Shown here: positions 9,465 to 18,843 of the stretch, piece by piece
Layout of the letters: every line of letters begins with the position of its first letter
How positions within the stretch are numbered: position 1 is the stretch's first letter
Source of the DNA: Ignavibacteria bacterium
GTDB taxonomy: Bacteria > Bacteroidota > Ignavibacteria > Tepidaquicellales > Tepidaquicellaceae
Reading direction: 5' to 3'
DNA: 64,000 nucleotides
NCBI GenBank assembly: GCA_016709315.1
Contig: JADJMZ010000003.1
Location: forward strand, 682,001-746,000
Position numbers and translations under genes: made by a program
Notes under the pieces: model-generated
The model's database searches: none
What the model saw: the letters and a program-made list of their open reading frames with translations, nothing else
Told to the model about the DNA's origin: nothing

Positions 9465-9875
9465 ATGTTTAAAGCAAAATTAATAATTTTAACAATCACA
9501 GTTACATTCCTAATGACATTTTGTAATTCAAATTCAGAAGGAAAAGCTATAGAAGTATTAAATGAGTTTACAATTAATCAAAACGTTAAAGATATAGAGC
9601 CAAAAGCAAGAATTGCTAAACTTCATAACAGCAGGCAAACCGAATACGAAAATGTTAAAATTATTGAATTCGAACTTTGTGAGGATGCAAATGTAAAGCT
9701 TACAGTTTGTGATTCGGAAGGAAGAATAACCGAGACTCTTATAGATGACTTAATGGACTCCGGAGTTTACAACTTAAATTATAAATCGGCTGATAACATC
9801 ATTGCCGGAGAGTTTACTTACAAATTAGAAGTAAAAGGTATTTCCGGGATAAAGAATATTTTTGCAGTGAAATGA
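9465..9875 (+). CDS. small exported protein resembling a stand-alone T9SS-type C-terminal domain
   Basis: 136 residues. The N-terminus is a hydrophobic signal segment (KLIILTITVTFLMTFCNSNS); the Cys could be a lipobox but Phe at -1 is unusual. The remaining 110 residues have the strand order of a type A sorting domain: an NVKLTVCDSEGRITETLIDD strand pair, DSGVYNLNYKS, AGEFTYKLEVKG and final IFAVK, yet the YPNPFNP motif and any cargo domain are missing. It has a clear promoter with 20-base spacing and an unusual Shine-Dalgarno (AAAGGAG), and is head-to-head with family copy 2. It may be a reduced cargo protein, a decoy, or a lipoprotein that borrowed the fold. Homology to the sorting domain is by pattern only. 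Confidence 0.7.
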   Translation: MFKAKLIILTITVTFLMTFCNSNSEGKAIEVLNEFTINQNVKDIEPKARIAKLHNSRQTEYENVKIIEFELCEDANVKLTVCDSEGRITETLIDDLMDSGVYNLNYKSADNIIAGEFTYKLEVKGISGIKNIFAVK

Positions 9876-9900
9876 GACATTAAAAGGTAGATTTAACTCC

Positions 9901-9949
9901 TTACTCGTAATTCGTAACTCGTAACTCGTAATTCGTAATTCATAATTCA
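9901..9949. repeat. heptanucleotide array ATTCGTA/ACTCGTA
   Basis: About six to seven seven-base units just after the 9465 gene. Confidence 0.85.
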
Positions 9950-10065
9950 AATATTTTAAACACTTTAAAACAACACAATTTGTAATTTTAATAATAAATG
10001 TTTATAGCTAAAAAATTCAAGAAATGACAATCGTGTCAATTAATTAAACTAATAAAAAAAACATT

Positions 10066-10590
10066 ATGGGAATGCAAAAAAATGACATCAAAGAAATCAG
10101 GATTAAAATCCCCGACAAATTTGCAAAAATATTAAAAAATGAAAGAATACCAAAAGTAATGGATGGTGTAGGAGGCATAATACCTCAGGTATTTTCTTTT
10201 CATCACATTACAGTAACAGGCACAAGTGAATTTAATGATTATGAAACTTTCGGTGACGATGAGCACGGTACATTCGGTTTTCGTCAGGAGACAACGCTTT
10301 CAACAAACGATATCGGATCTACACTTCTTACATGGAGAAAAGGTTTCGGAGGAGAAGAAAGAGTTGAGATAGATATTGAAGGTTCGCTTGCATCGAACGG
10401 AGTTCTTGGAGTTAACATACAGATTCGATTTTATGAAGGCGCGACTGAAGGAACGACTGAACTCGAAGACAGCAGGGTTTTTCAGGCAGTCATTCCGCCC
10501 AATCAGACATCTAATTTCAATATACATCTTGCAAATGATGAAGATGACTGGGTTACAGTACGAGGCAGTATTGGTAACCGTAAAATTTGA
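10066..10590 (+). CDS. hypothetical protein, no recognised domain
   Basis: 174 residues without signal peptide or membrane segment. The first 35 residues are basic (DIKEIRIKIPDKFAKILKNE). The rest is acidic with alternating hydrophobic residues that suggest beta structure (VFSFHHITVTGTSEF, RVEIDIEGSLASNGVLGVNI, TSNFNIHLANDEDDWVTVRG). It is preceded by an A-rich stretch and no Shine-Dalgarno; three in-frame ATGs occur in the first six codons (at 10066, 10072 and 10081), so the exact start is uncertain. I do not recognise the family. It is one of the few non-exported proteins in this stretch and is flanked by repeat arrays on both sides. Confidence 0.75.
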   Translation: MGMQKNDIKEIRIKIPDKFAKILKNERIPKVMDGVGGIIPQVFSFHHITVTGTSEFNDYETFGDDEHGTFGFRQETTLSTNDIGSTLLTWRKGFGGEERVEIDIEGSLASNGVLGVNIQIRFYEGATEGTTELEDSRVFQAVIPPNQTSNFNIHLANDEDDWVTVRGSIGNRKI

Positions 10591-10665
10591 AACATCTAAC
10601 TCAAAATATAGATAAATGTTTGCATTCTAATGTTGTATTTAATTCGTAATACGTAATTCGTAATT

Positions 10666-10796
10666 GTTCTTTAAAAGCAGCCCGTGAATTGTACGCGAAA
10701 CATATTCACTTAATAGCATCGCCGGTATGCCCGCCTTGCCATGTTTACTGGATTGTGTTTATAATTAACAGACGGCGAGGCAGGCAGGGCTGTTTA
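10666..10796 (+). ncRNA. candidate three-way-junction leader RNA, copy 2a, split by an insertion
   Basis: Bases 10666-10730 are identical to 10900-10964. P2 is GTGAAT..ATTCAC, P3 is GCAT-cgccggt-ATGC, and P1 pairs CAGCCC with GGGCTG, but here the 3' half of P1 (10787 onward) is displaced by a 55-base palindromic insertion. The upstream promoter is not intact: a TTTG at 10618 is followed by ATTCGTA-type repeat instead of a normal -7. Confidence 0.55.
10731..10785. mobile_element. 55-bp GC-ended palindromic insertion inside leader copy 2a
   Basis: Comparing the two leader copies shows extra sequence exactly between GGTATGC and AGGGCTG. The insert begins CCGCCTTGCC and ends GGCGAGGCAGGC, an imperfect terminal inverted repeat of the kind also at 3793, 18844 and 44879. 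The matching GC at both junctions may be a two-base duplication. Confidence 0.6.
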
Positions 10797-10797
10797 T

Positions 10798-10899
10798 GAT
10801 TTTAGATTTTTGATTGATGATTTTAGATTTGCAATTCGTAATTCGTAATTCGTAACTCGTAATTCGTAATTCGTAATTCGTAATTCATAATTCGTAATT
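10798..10899. repeat. heptanucleotide arrays GATTTTN then ATTCGTA
   Basis: A short GATTTTA/GATTTTT run followed by about nine ATTCGTA/ACTCGTA units, ending exactly at the start of the second leader copy. Confidence 0.85.
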
Positions 10900-10975
10900 G
10901 TTCTTTAAAAGCAGCCCGTGAATTGTACGCGAAACATATTCACTTAATAGCATCGCCGGTATGCAGGGCTGTTTT
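10900..10975 (+). ncRNA. candidate three-way-junction leader RNA, copy 2b
   Basis: Intact copy: P1 CAGCCC with GGGCTG flanked by A/T pairs, P2 GTGAAT..ATTCAC, the CTTAA linker and the P3 hairpin with loop CGCCGGT. It is 126 bases upstream of the start at 11102 with repeat sequence between. Its promoter position is occupied by the ATTCGTA array. Confidence 0.6.
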
Positions 10976-10978
10976 TAA

Positions 10979-11064
10979 TTTTAGATTTTGGATTTATGAT
11001 TTTAGATTTAATGATTTTATGATTTAAGATTTTGGATTTATGATTTTAGATTTAAAAACTTTTA
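10979..11064. repeat. heptanucleotide array GATTTTA/GATTTTG/GATTTAT
   Basis: About eleven degenerate seven-base units between leader copy 2b and the 11102 gene. Confidence 0.8.
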
Positions 11065-11101
11065 ACTAATAATTTTTAACTTATAAATTAAATAAAACTT
11101 C

Positions 11102-13231
11102 ATGAGATCAATTATTTCAAAATCAATTATCGTAATTGCTATTGTAATAACATCTAATTTCAATGTTCAATCGCAGGGGAAAATAAATTATGAAAAGGAA
11201 ATCCCGGCTCCGGTAACAAAAACTAATTCAGACAGAAACTTCAACGAAAATTCAAATTATAAATCTCCGGAAGTAATTGAGTTTGAAGATAAAATGAAAA
11301 AAGCCAAAGAGTCAGGTGATTTAAATGAATCAATAAAACTGCAAAGCGGGATTGACAAAGCATTAAATACAAAAACAATTTATCCGCAAACGCGCTTAGT
11401 AGAAAACGAATCAGTTAAGGAATACAAAACTGATATTTCTTCCTTTGACACAAATAAAATTTATACTCTGTCAGGTTACACTTATCAAATATTGTCAACA
11501 GCAACCTGCACGGAGCAGAGGGGAAGCAATCTTGGAAGGATCTGGACAGTAGCCAATATGGCTGTAGACGGAGGGAAGTATACTATTTTTTCTATTGGTG
11601 TATTTTACTCAGATGATAACGGAGTCAGCTGGACAAAGTATGGTGATAATGTTACAATATCCTGGGCAGGCGGTTTTGTGGAATATGAAATTGATGCTGA
11701 AATTATAGAAGGAAGCAGCGGCAAGTATCTATGGATAATATATGATGATCTTGTTTCTTATATCGGACCGGGAGGCGGTTTATTAGTTTATAATTTAAAC
11801 AATGGCGACTATGGATTAACTGAAATATACTGGCCAACTTACGATGGTAATTTCAAACTTAAACTCGTATCCGATAATTCTCAATATGTAAATAACAGCT
11901 GGATATATATTGTTTCTAATTACAAGAGATACTATGGGAATACATATTTATTGGGTGAGCAGGTCGCACTTTGCATGAATCCATACACTGTTTCTCCGGT
12001 AATTACTTATAAGGAAGACAGTTTTATGGGTTCAGTTTCAAGCAGTACACTTATTGATTTCAATTGCGACATTGCTTATTTCAGAAACGGTTCAGACTCG
12101 ATTATGATAGTTGAATCATCCTTAGAATCAAATTCCGCAATCTCAATAGGTACAGCATCTATATTTTCTTTCCTCACAAATTCTTTATACAGAGGAACAA
12201 TTAATACAAGTTCCAATGTCAGATCCAATGTTTGCATTTCATCAAATGGCGCATATAATAATCTTATGATATTATGTTCAAGGCAATTTTCATTTAACGA
12301 CTGGGACATAGAGTATTATCATTCAACAAACGGAAGCGCAGGATGGCTTAGCGGTTATGCAGATTATACATATTACAACACAAAGATTCCAAAAATCATC
12401 GGTCAGAGGAATGCACCCGGTAAATTTTATGCGGCTTTTAATTATTTATTTGACAGTCCTTACCCCGGTCATGGATACGCAGCGGTGTGCAAAACTATAA
12501 ATTATGTCTGGAACTCTGTAGTATATCCGGCAAGTCATATAGAAACTTCTTTTTATTGTGCGCCGTCCCCAGCTGTTCCAAATCCTCAGATTAACAATGA
12601 TGTTTCATTAGCTGTCTGGTCTGATGACATCTACAATTATCCAAGAAGCCTTTGGATTAGCAGAGTTAATAATTCAGTTCCTAAAAAACTTTTTATGTTC
12701 GGAGCAATTCAGGGATTATACGATGCTGCTTCCAATGCAATGATCTATGATACAGTTACTGTGTATTTAAGAAACTCTGTTTCGCCTTTTACTAAAGTTG
12801 ATTCATCTAAAAAAGAATTGTACGGTCCGGGAACAGGTCAGGAATTTACATTTCCGAATGCTCAGAATAATGTTCCTTACTATGTAGAAGTTAAACACCG
12901 CAATGCACTTCAAACATGGAGCGCTGATCCTGTTACATTTGTAAGTGATAATGCTTCCATTGCTTTTTCGGTTGATGCGGTTTATGCCTTTGGAAATAAT
13001 GAAATTCAGGTTGATAATGATCCGTACAATGTCTTTGCATTTTACAGCGGTGACATAAATCAGGATGGGACTATAGATGCATCTGATGTAAGTGAAGTTG
13101 ACAATGATTCTTACAATTCATTAAGCGGATATGTTAATACAGATGTAACAGGAGATAATTTTGTTGATGCAGCGGATGTAAGCATTGTGGATAATAATGC
13201 TTTTAACGCGGTGAGTGTTGTGAGACCGTGA
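11102..13231 (+). CDS. exported protein: helical N-region, propeller-like domain, dockerin-type module
   Basis: 709 residues. Signal peptide (IIVIAIVITSNFNVQSQG). Residues 45-100 form a charged helical segment (FEDKMKKAKESGDLNESIKL). The middle begins with TCTEQRGSNLGRIWTVANMA and carries one Asp-box-like motif (SDDNGVSWTK); it looks like a beta-propeller. The C-terminal 175 residues are the shared module (TVYLRNSVSPF, VKHRNALQTWS, DINQDGTIDASD, DVTGDNFVDAAD, VSVVRP). It is a paralogue of the genes at 16653 and, on the other strand, 61065: all share the helical segment and the EQR..G.IW motif. First of three closely spaced exported genes that could form an operon. The last 270 bases are nearly identical to the end of the 13338 gene. 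Function unknown. Confidence 0.9.
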   Translation: MRSIISKSIIVIAIVITSNFNVQSQGKINYEKEIPAPVTKTNSDRNFNENSNYKSPEVIEFEDKMKKAKESGDLNESIKLQSGIDKALNTKTIYPQTRLVENESVKEYKTDISSFDTNKIYTLSGYTYQILSTATCTEQRGSNLGRIWTVANMAVDGGKYTIFSIGVFYSDDNGVSWTKYGDNVTISWAGGFVEYEIDAEIIEGSSGKYLWIIYDDLVSYIGPGGGLLVYNLNNGDYGLTEIYWPTYDGNFKLKLVSDNSQYVNNSWIYIVSNYKRYYGNTYLLGEQVALCMNPYTVSPVITYKEDSFMGSVSSSTLIDFNCDIAYFRNGSDSIMIVESSLESNSAISIGTASIFSFLTNSLYRGTINTSSNVRSNVCISSNGAYNNLMILCSRQFSFNDWDIEYYHSTNGSAGWLSGYADYTYYNTKIPKIIGQRNAPGKFYAAFNYLFDSPYPGHGYAAVCKTINYVWNSVVYPASHIETSFYCAPSPAVPNPQINNDVSLAVWSDDIYNYPRSLWISRVNNSVPKKLFMFGAIQGLYDAASNAMIYDTVTVYLRNSVSPFTKVDSSKKELYGPGTGQEFTFPNAQNNVPYYVEVKHRNALQTWSADPVTFVSDNASIAFSVDAVYAFGNNEIQVDNDPYNVFAFYSGDINQDGTIDASDVSEVDNDSYNSLSGYVNTDVTGDNFVDAADVSIVDNNAFNAVSVVRP

Positions 13232-13248
13232 TTTTGGGGATTTGGGAT

Positions 13249-13290
13249 TTCTTGAGATTTTAGATTTTGGATTTATGATTTTAGATTTAA
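13249..13290. repeat. heptanucleotide array GATTTTN
   Basis: About five degenerate units in the 106-base gap between two exported genes. Confidence 0.7.
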
Positions 13291-13337
13291 CAACTTTTAA
13301 ATTTAAATTTTCAACTTTTAAATTAATTACAATATAA

Positions 13338-16300
13338 ATGAAAACTTTTTCCCAAAGTGTAATTCTTACAATTATTTGTTTTTCATTAATCTTTCAAACA
13401 GGAAACGCCAACTGGCAAAAGTCTGAGAAAGACTTAAACACTCAAAACACTCAAAACACTCAAAACACTCAAAACACTCAGCAATCAAATTCCGATTCGC
13501 TTCCTTCGGGAGTTACAAAAGACTGGCTTAAAAATCTGATTGACGAAAACGGTGATAAGATCATTAATGAAGAAGAACAGGAAACTGATGCATTACAGCA
13601 GCAGACTTTTGACGGAGTTGTTGCAGGGGACGAATACGGTAGATCTGTTTCATCAGCCGGAGATGTAAATGGAGACGGCTTTGATGATGTGATAATCGGC
13701 GCACCGAAAAATAATGCCGGTGGCATAAGTTCAGGAAGAGCATATATTTTTTTCGGCGGAGCAATTATCAATAATTCTGTTGATGTGATCCTGACCGGCG
13801 GCGCAGTGAGTAATTATTTTGGAATATCAGTTTCATCAGCTGGTGACGTCAACAGAGACGGCTATGACGATGTGATAGTTGGAGCTTACGGATACAATTC
13901 ATTTACCGGCAGAGCTTATGTTTATTTCGGAGGCGCATCAATGAACAGTGTCGCAGATGTCTTTATGACAGGTGAATTTACAGGACATAATTTCGGAAGT
14001 TCAGTCTCAGGAGCAGGTGATGCAAATAATGATGGATTTTCGGATGTAATCATCGGTGCTTATGGCAGCAATAGTAATACAGGGAAAGCGTATGTTTTTT
14101 ACGGAGGTGTCTCAATGAACAATATTGCAGATGTTACTTTCACAGGTGAAACATCACAGAGTTATTTCGGCAGTTCGGTTTCCGGAGCGGGTGATGTGAA
14201 TGGCGATGGTTATCATGATGTAATTATTGGAGCATACGGATATAATTCAGATATAGGGAAAGCATATATTTATTTCGGAGGAGCTTCAATGGATAATATC
14301 TCTGATGTAAATATGTTTGGCGGAGCGATCGTTGATTTTTTCGGTGCATCTGTTTCAAACGCAGGCGATGTAAACGATGACGGATATTCGGATGTTATTG
14401 TCGGCGCTTACGGAAGTAATTCTAATACCGGAAGAGCTTACATTTTTTACGGTGGTGCTTCAATGAATGGAGTTGCTGATGTAACAATGACAGGCGAAGC
14501 AACAAATAATTTATTTGCATATTCAGTGTCAGATGCAGGTGATGTCAATGGTGACGGTTTTGCTGATGTGTTTGTTGGAGCCTGGGGATTTAGTACATCT
14601 AATGGAAGAGCATACTTATATTACGGCGGAGCAAATATGAATAATGCGGTTGATATTTTTATAACAGGCGATACTACTTTAAATTATTTCGGGTATTCAG
14701 TATCCGGAGGTGGCGATGTGAATGGAGACGGATTTGCAGATATGATCGTTGGAGAATACGGACATAATTCAAATACAGGAAGGGCTTATGTTTATACAAA
14801 TACAATGACCGGTGAAGATATTGCTGATGTGGAAATGAAAGGAGAAGCACAATATGACTATTTTGGTGTATCAGTTTCATCAGCAGGTGATGTAAATCGT
14901 GACGGATATAATGACGTTATTATAGGAGCGTTGGGATACAATAACAGAACCGGCCGTGCTTATATATTTTATGGAGAAATTATTATGGATAATATTCCGG
15001 ATGTTATACTTACAGGAGAATCAATTAATTCTGAATTTGGCGCTTCGGTATCTTCAGCAGGAGATGTCAACGGGGATGGATTTGATGATGTAATAGTAGG
15101 TGCTGATGCCTATAGTTCATTTACCGGAAGGGCTTATGTTTTTTACGGAGGTGCAGTTATGAATAATGTTGCTGATGTAATTTGTACAGGTAGTAATACT
15201 TATGAACTTTTCGGATGGTCAGTCTCAGGAGCAGGAGACGTAAATGATGATGGATTTTCTGATTTGATTGTGAGCAGTTTAGGTTATTCAAACACAGGGA
15301 GTGCAAATATTTACTTTGGTGGAACATCGATGGATAATACTGCTGATGTAATAATGACAGGCGAAACTGCATTTGGAGATTTTGGAGTATCGGTTTCAGA
15401 AGCAGGAGATGTTAACGGAGATAGCTACTCTGATGTAATTGTTGGGGATGACAGATATAATTCAAATACTGGCAGAGCATACTTATACTATGGAGGAGTT
15501 ACAATGAATAATATTGTTGATGTAACATTCACAGGTACTAATAATAGCTATATGGGTTATTCTGTTTCAGGAGCAGGAGATGTTAACGGAGATGGTTATT
15601 CAGATGTTATTGTAGGTGCTAATAACCCTGCAATTTCTCTTGCTGGATCAGCATTTATATATTTTGGGAGCGTTACAATGAATAATATCGCAGATGTGAT
15701 ATTCACAGGTAATGGAAATAGCCCATTTGGAACTTCAGTATCCGGAGCCGGAGATGTAAACAGAGATGGATTTTCTGATGTTATCATAGGAAGAGAACTC
15801 TCCAGTTCATACCTATATTTTGGAAGTGTGGGAATGGATAATGTTTCAGATATAACTTTAAAAGGACAAACAGGCGATGTATTTGGTGCATCACTTTCCG
15901 GTGCAGGAGATATAAATGGTGATGGATACGATGATGTTGTAGTGGGAGCTTGGGGAATGAATAATAATATCGGTGGGGCTTTTGTTTATTTATCTTCTCC
16001 TCCCGACAACAGAAAAAATCTTTTTTTGTTCGGTGCTATTCAGGGAATGTATGATCCGGTATTGGATATTGAAGTTCCGGATACAATTAAAGTTTATCTT
16101 AGAAATTCTACATCACCTTTTGCAAGAGTTGATTCATCAAAAAATATTCTTCTCGGTCCTGGAACAGGTCAGCAGTTTTTATTCAGAAATGCACAGAATG
16201 TTATCCCTTATTATGTAGAAGTTACACACAGAAATGCCCTTACAACCTGGAGCGCAAATCATGTTGCTTTCGTAAACAGTGACGCATCCATTGCTTTTTC

Positions 16301-16562
16301 GGTTGATGCGGTTTATGCTTATGGGAATAATCAGATTCAGGTTGATAATGATCCGTACAATGTCTTTGCATTTTACAGCGGTGACATAAATCAGGATGGG
16401 ACTATAGATGCATCTGATGTAAGTGAAGTTGACAATGATTCTTACAATTCATTAAGCGGATATGTTAATACAGATGTAACCGGAGATGACTTTGTGGATG
16501 CAGCGGATGTAAGCATTGTGGATAATAATTCTTTTAATGCTGTGAGTGTTGTGAGACCGTGA
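13338..16562 (+). CDS. exported FG-GAP (integrin alpha-like) propeller protein with dockerin-type module
   Basis: 1,074 residues. Signal peptide (VILTIICFSLIFQTGNANWQ), then a low-complexity N-T-Q repeat encoded by a nine-base tandem repeat. A conserved pre-domain (SLPSGVTKDWLKNLIDENGD) leads to roughly fourteen FG-GAP repeats of about 62 residues with the core SSAGDVNGDGFDDVIIGA and a GRAYIFFGG end. DxDxDG loops of this repeat bind calcium in integrin-type propellers. The shared C-terminal module follows from about residue 885 and ends in VSVVRP. The paralogue at 40936 has the same plan with an added fibronectin-like part. The gap to the previous gene is 106 bases and holds only repeat sequence. 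Probably a surface adhesion or ligand-binding protein by analogy; ligand unknown. Confidence 0.92.
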   Translation: MKTFSQSVILTIICFSLIFQTGNANWQKSEKDLNTQNTQNTQNTQNTQQSNSDSLPSGVTKDWLKNLIDENGDKIINEEEQETDALQQQTFDGVVAGDEYGRSVSSAGDVNGDGFDDVIIGAPKNNAGGISSGRAYIFFGGAIINNSVDVILTGGAVSNYFGISVSSAGDVNRDGYDDVIVGAYGYNSFTGRAYVYFGGASMNSVADVFMTGEFTGHNFGSSVSGAGDANNDGFSDVIIGAYGSNSNTGKAYVFYGGVSMNNIADVTFTGETSQSYFGSSVSGAGDVNGDGYHDVIIGAYGYNSDIGKAYIYFGGASMDNISDVNMFGGAIVDFFGASVSNAGDVNDDGYSDVIVGAYGSNSNTGRAYIFYGGASMNGVADVTMTGEATNNLFAYSVSDAGDVNGDGFADVFVGAWGFSTSNGRAYLYYGGANMNNAVDIFITGDTTLNYFGYSVSGGGDVNGDGFADMIVGEYGHNSNTGRAYVYTNTMTGEDIADVEMKGEAQYDYFGVSVSSAGDVNRDGYNDVIIGALGYNNRTGRAYIFYGEIIMDNIPDVILTGESINSEFGASVSSAGDVNGDGFDDVIVGADAYSSFTGRAYVFYGGAVMNNVADVICTGSNTYELFGWSVSGAGDVNDDGFSDLIVSSLGYSNTGSANIYFGGTSMDNTADVIMTGETAFGDFGVSVSEAGDVNGDSYSDVIVGDDRYNSNTGRAYLYYGGVTMNNIVDVTFTGTNNSYMGYSVSGAGDVNGDGYSDVIVGANNPAISLAGSAFIYFGSVTMNNIADVIFTGNGNSPFGTSVSGAGDVNRDGFSDVIIGRELSSSYLYFGSVGMDNVSDITLKGQTGDVFGASLSGAGDINGDGYDDVVVGAWGMNNNIGGAFVYLSSPPDNRKNLFLFGAIQGMYDPVLDIEVPDTIKVYLRNSTSPFARVDSSKNILLGPGTGQQFLFRNAQNVIPYYVEVTHRNALTTWSANHVAFVNSDASIAFSVDAVYAYGNNQIQVDNDPYNVFAFYSGDINQDGTIDASDVSEVDNDSYNSLSGYVNTDVTGDDFVDAADVSIVDNNSFNAVSVVRP
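13436..13480 (+). repeat. nine-base coding tandem repeat (ACTCAAAAC)
   Basis: Five near-perfect units encode N-T-Q tripeptides directly after the signal peptide. Nine-base units keep the frame, so copy-number change would only alter linker length. A diverged counterpart is at 41046-41118. Confidence 0.85.
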
Positions 16563-16652
16563 TCTTGATTTTAGATTTTAGATTTCGGATTTTAGATTTA
16601 AAAACTTTTAACTTTTAATTTTTAACTTTTTACTTTTACTAATAATTAAAAA

Positions 16653-18794
16653 ATGAAAAAACAAAAATTACCAATTTATCTTCTCCTGTTTTCTTTAATT
16701 TTGAATTCTCAGAATTTGTATTCTCAAAAAGTTAATACTTCCAATGAATCAGTGCCTTTGACTCTGGAAATAATGAAGGACAAAATTTCCAAATCGAAAA
16801 CAAAACATATGTCCGGAAAGGAACTTGCAATTGTAAATGAAATGAGCCGTCTCAAGGATAATTATAAAGCAGGTAACATTGAAAAAATCCAGGGACTTCA
16901 AAATGAGCTTAATGGTCTTAATGAAACTAAAGCAGGCAATCCTGAAATAAGTTTTATTTCTCAGGATGCAAATAGTCTTAAGTCAACGCCAATGCAAACT
17001 GATCAGCTTACTCTGAATGAAATTTATGCCGCTAATAATGCATACATAAAAGCTGTAGCTACACAGGTAGAGCAGCGTAATCCGGGCGAGGGAACAATCT
17101 GGGTTGTGGTTGCAGTTGGCGCAGGTGATGTGGGAATCGGAGCTACTCCTGATACTATATTATATTTCAATTCAACCAACAATGGTGTTTCATATTCATT
17201 AATAAAAAGAGCGGCTCTTACTACCGGCATGAAAGTAAATTATGATGAAATGGATCTTGAGATTGTAGAACCTTTTACAAATGATAAATATCTTCATCTG
17301 GTCTTAGCTATTATTACCGATGGATTTACAGGATCTCACCTTTCCGGTATTATTACTTTGAGGAAATCTGACTTAGTGCTGAGCGGGGGTCCTTCATTTT
17401 CATTTCCGGGCGCTAATTTTAGTGTAAGCAAATATTCAAGACCAAGAATAACTTCCGATAACGCAAAGTATCCGGCAGAGGCATATCTTACAATTGCAGT
17501 AACTCAGGATTCAACCGACGGAGTTAATAATTTTATTTTGACGAAAGTCTGCAAAATTTTTAATCCTTATGCCCTGATAAACAGCCCTTCTCAGATGACA
17601 TTTCTTTCTCAAAGCATTCATACTCCTGTAAATGGATACAGCACTGAAGCGCAGACAGATGTTGCATTTTACAACAGCGGAGGAGCGGTGGAAGGTGACA
17701 GCATAATATACGTTCAGAGCGGGTTTCCGGGGACGGACAACTTTGTTCATATTTATAAAAATTACGGAAATACTCTTGTGTATCCGCAATACAGAGGATC
17801 ATTATCAGGAAGCAGTCATCATAAGGACTTTGCAAGAGTAGCTGCAAACGGCGGCGCTGATCAGAAGAGTATTTATATAGTATATGTTGAAAAAGGTTTC
17901 GGCTCAGGTTACTATTATAATATTAATGGTTATAAAACATCTGACGGAATAAACTGGGCAAATACACAGCTTGCAGGAGGAGGGGATTCAAATTCTGAAA
18001 TAAAAACTCCCGATATAATCTGCAGGCGTGGTACTGAAGGTAAATTTTATATTACAAACAAGTGGGTGACTCCGCGAAAAGATATAATAACTTCTTTTAC
18101 AATACAGAATTTAAATTTGAAATCTTTTACGCTGGATCATAACAATCAACTTACAGGTTCTTACGCCTCTCCGAAACCTTCATTCCGTTTTTTAAATAAT
18201 GACAGTTGTCTTACAGTTTGGCCTACTTATTCAAATGTATTTTCTTCCTGCGGATGTAAAGCAATCAATCTTAGTCTTGGTTTTGTAATTGAAGGTCTTT
18301 ACAACCCTGCTAATGATTCTGCAGGAATAGATATTTCAACTGTTCATTTAAGAAATTCATTTCCTCCCTACAATATTGTGAAATCTGTCTCCTGCTACAA
18401 TCTCTCCTTTGTGACTTTCCCGGATGCAGCGCCCGGTAGTTACTTTATTTCAGTCAATCACAGAAATTCAATTGAAACCTGGTATTACCAGTCATTGAAT
18501 CTTAATGATAGTGTGTATGCCTCTGTGAGCTTTTATGGAAGTCAAAGCAATGCTTACGGAAATAATCAGAAACAGGTTGATAATTCACCTTTGCTTTTTG
18601 CAATATACAGCGGCGATGTGAATCAGGACGGGACTATAGATGCATCTGATGTAAGTGAAGTTGATAATGATGCTTATATTTCATTAAGCGGTTATGTAAA
18701 TACTGATGTAACCGGAGATGACTTTGTGGATGCAGCGGATGTAAGCATTGTGGATAATAATGCTTTTAACGCGGTGAGTGTTGTGAGACCGTGA
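16653..18794 (+). CDS. exported protein: helical N-region, propeller-like domain, dockerin-type module (paralogue of 11102)
   Basis: 713 residues. Signal peptide (LPIYLLLFSLILNSQNLYSQ), then a helical charged segment with MSGKELAIVNEMSRL, whose counterpart at 61065 reads LSGEELRIIDQMNML. The middle domain starts with TQVEQRNPGEGTIWVVVAVG and contains SRPRITSDNAKYPAEAYLTI, matched by FRPRITSDNSTYPSLAYVTV in the 61065 protein. A C-terminal module of about 170 residues (VHLRNSFPPY, VNHRNSIETW, DVNQDGTIDASD, DVTGDDFVDAAD) ends VSVVRP. It follows the FG-GAP gene by 90 bases. The three-member subfamily shows that whole domain architectures have been duplicated along this region. The propeller assignment is by general beta-rich pattern and is uncertain. 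Confidence 0.9.
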   Translation: MKKQKLPIYLLLFSLILNSQNLYSQKVNTSNESVPLTLEIMKDKISKSKTKHMSGKELAIVNEMSRLKDNYKAGNIEKIQGLQNELNGLNETKAGNPEISFISQDANSLKSTPMQTDQLTLNEIYAANNAYIKAVATQVEQRNPGEGTIWVVVAVGAGDVGIGATPDTILYFNSTNNGVSYSLIKRAALTTGMKVNYDEMDLEIVEPFTNDKYLHLVLAIITDGFTGSHLSGIITLRKSDLVLSGGPSFSFPGANFSVSKYSRPRITSDNAKYPAEAYLTIAVTQDSTDGVNNFILTKVCKIFNPYALINSPSQMTFLSQSIHTPVNGYSTEAQTDVAFYNSGGAVEGDSIIYVQSGFPGTDNFVHIYKNYGNTLVYPQYRGSLSGSSHHKDFARVAANGGADQKSIYIVYVEKGFGSGYYYNINGYKTSDGINWANTQLAGGGDSNSEIKTPDIICRRGTEGKFYITNKWVTPRKDIITSFTIQNLNLKSFTLDHNNQLTGSYASPKPSFRFLNNDSCLTVWPTYSNVFSSCGCKAINLSLGFVIEGLYNPANDSAGIDISTVHLRNSFPPYNIVKSVSCYNLSFVTFPDAAPGSYFISVNHRNSIETWYYQSLNLNDSVYASVSFYGSQSNAYGNNQKQVDNSPLLFAIYSGDVNQDGTIDASDVSEVDNDAYISLSGYVNTDVTGDDFVDAADVSIVDNNAFNAVSVVRP

Positions 18795-18843
18795 TTTTGG
18801 ATTTGGGATTTGGAATTTCTGATTTGGAATTTTTTAAGATATT

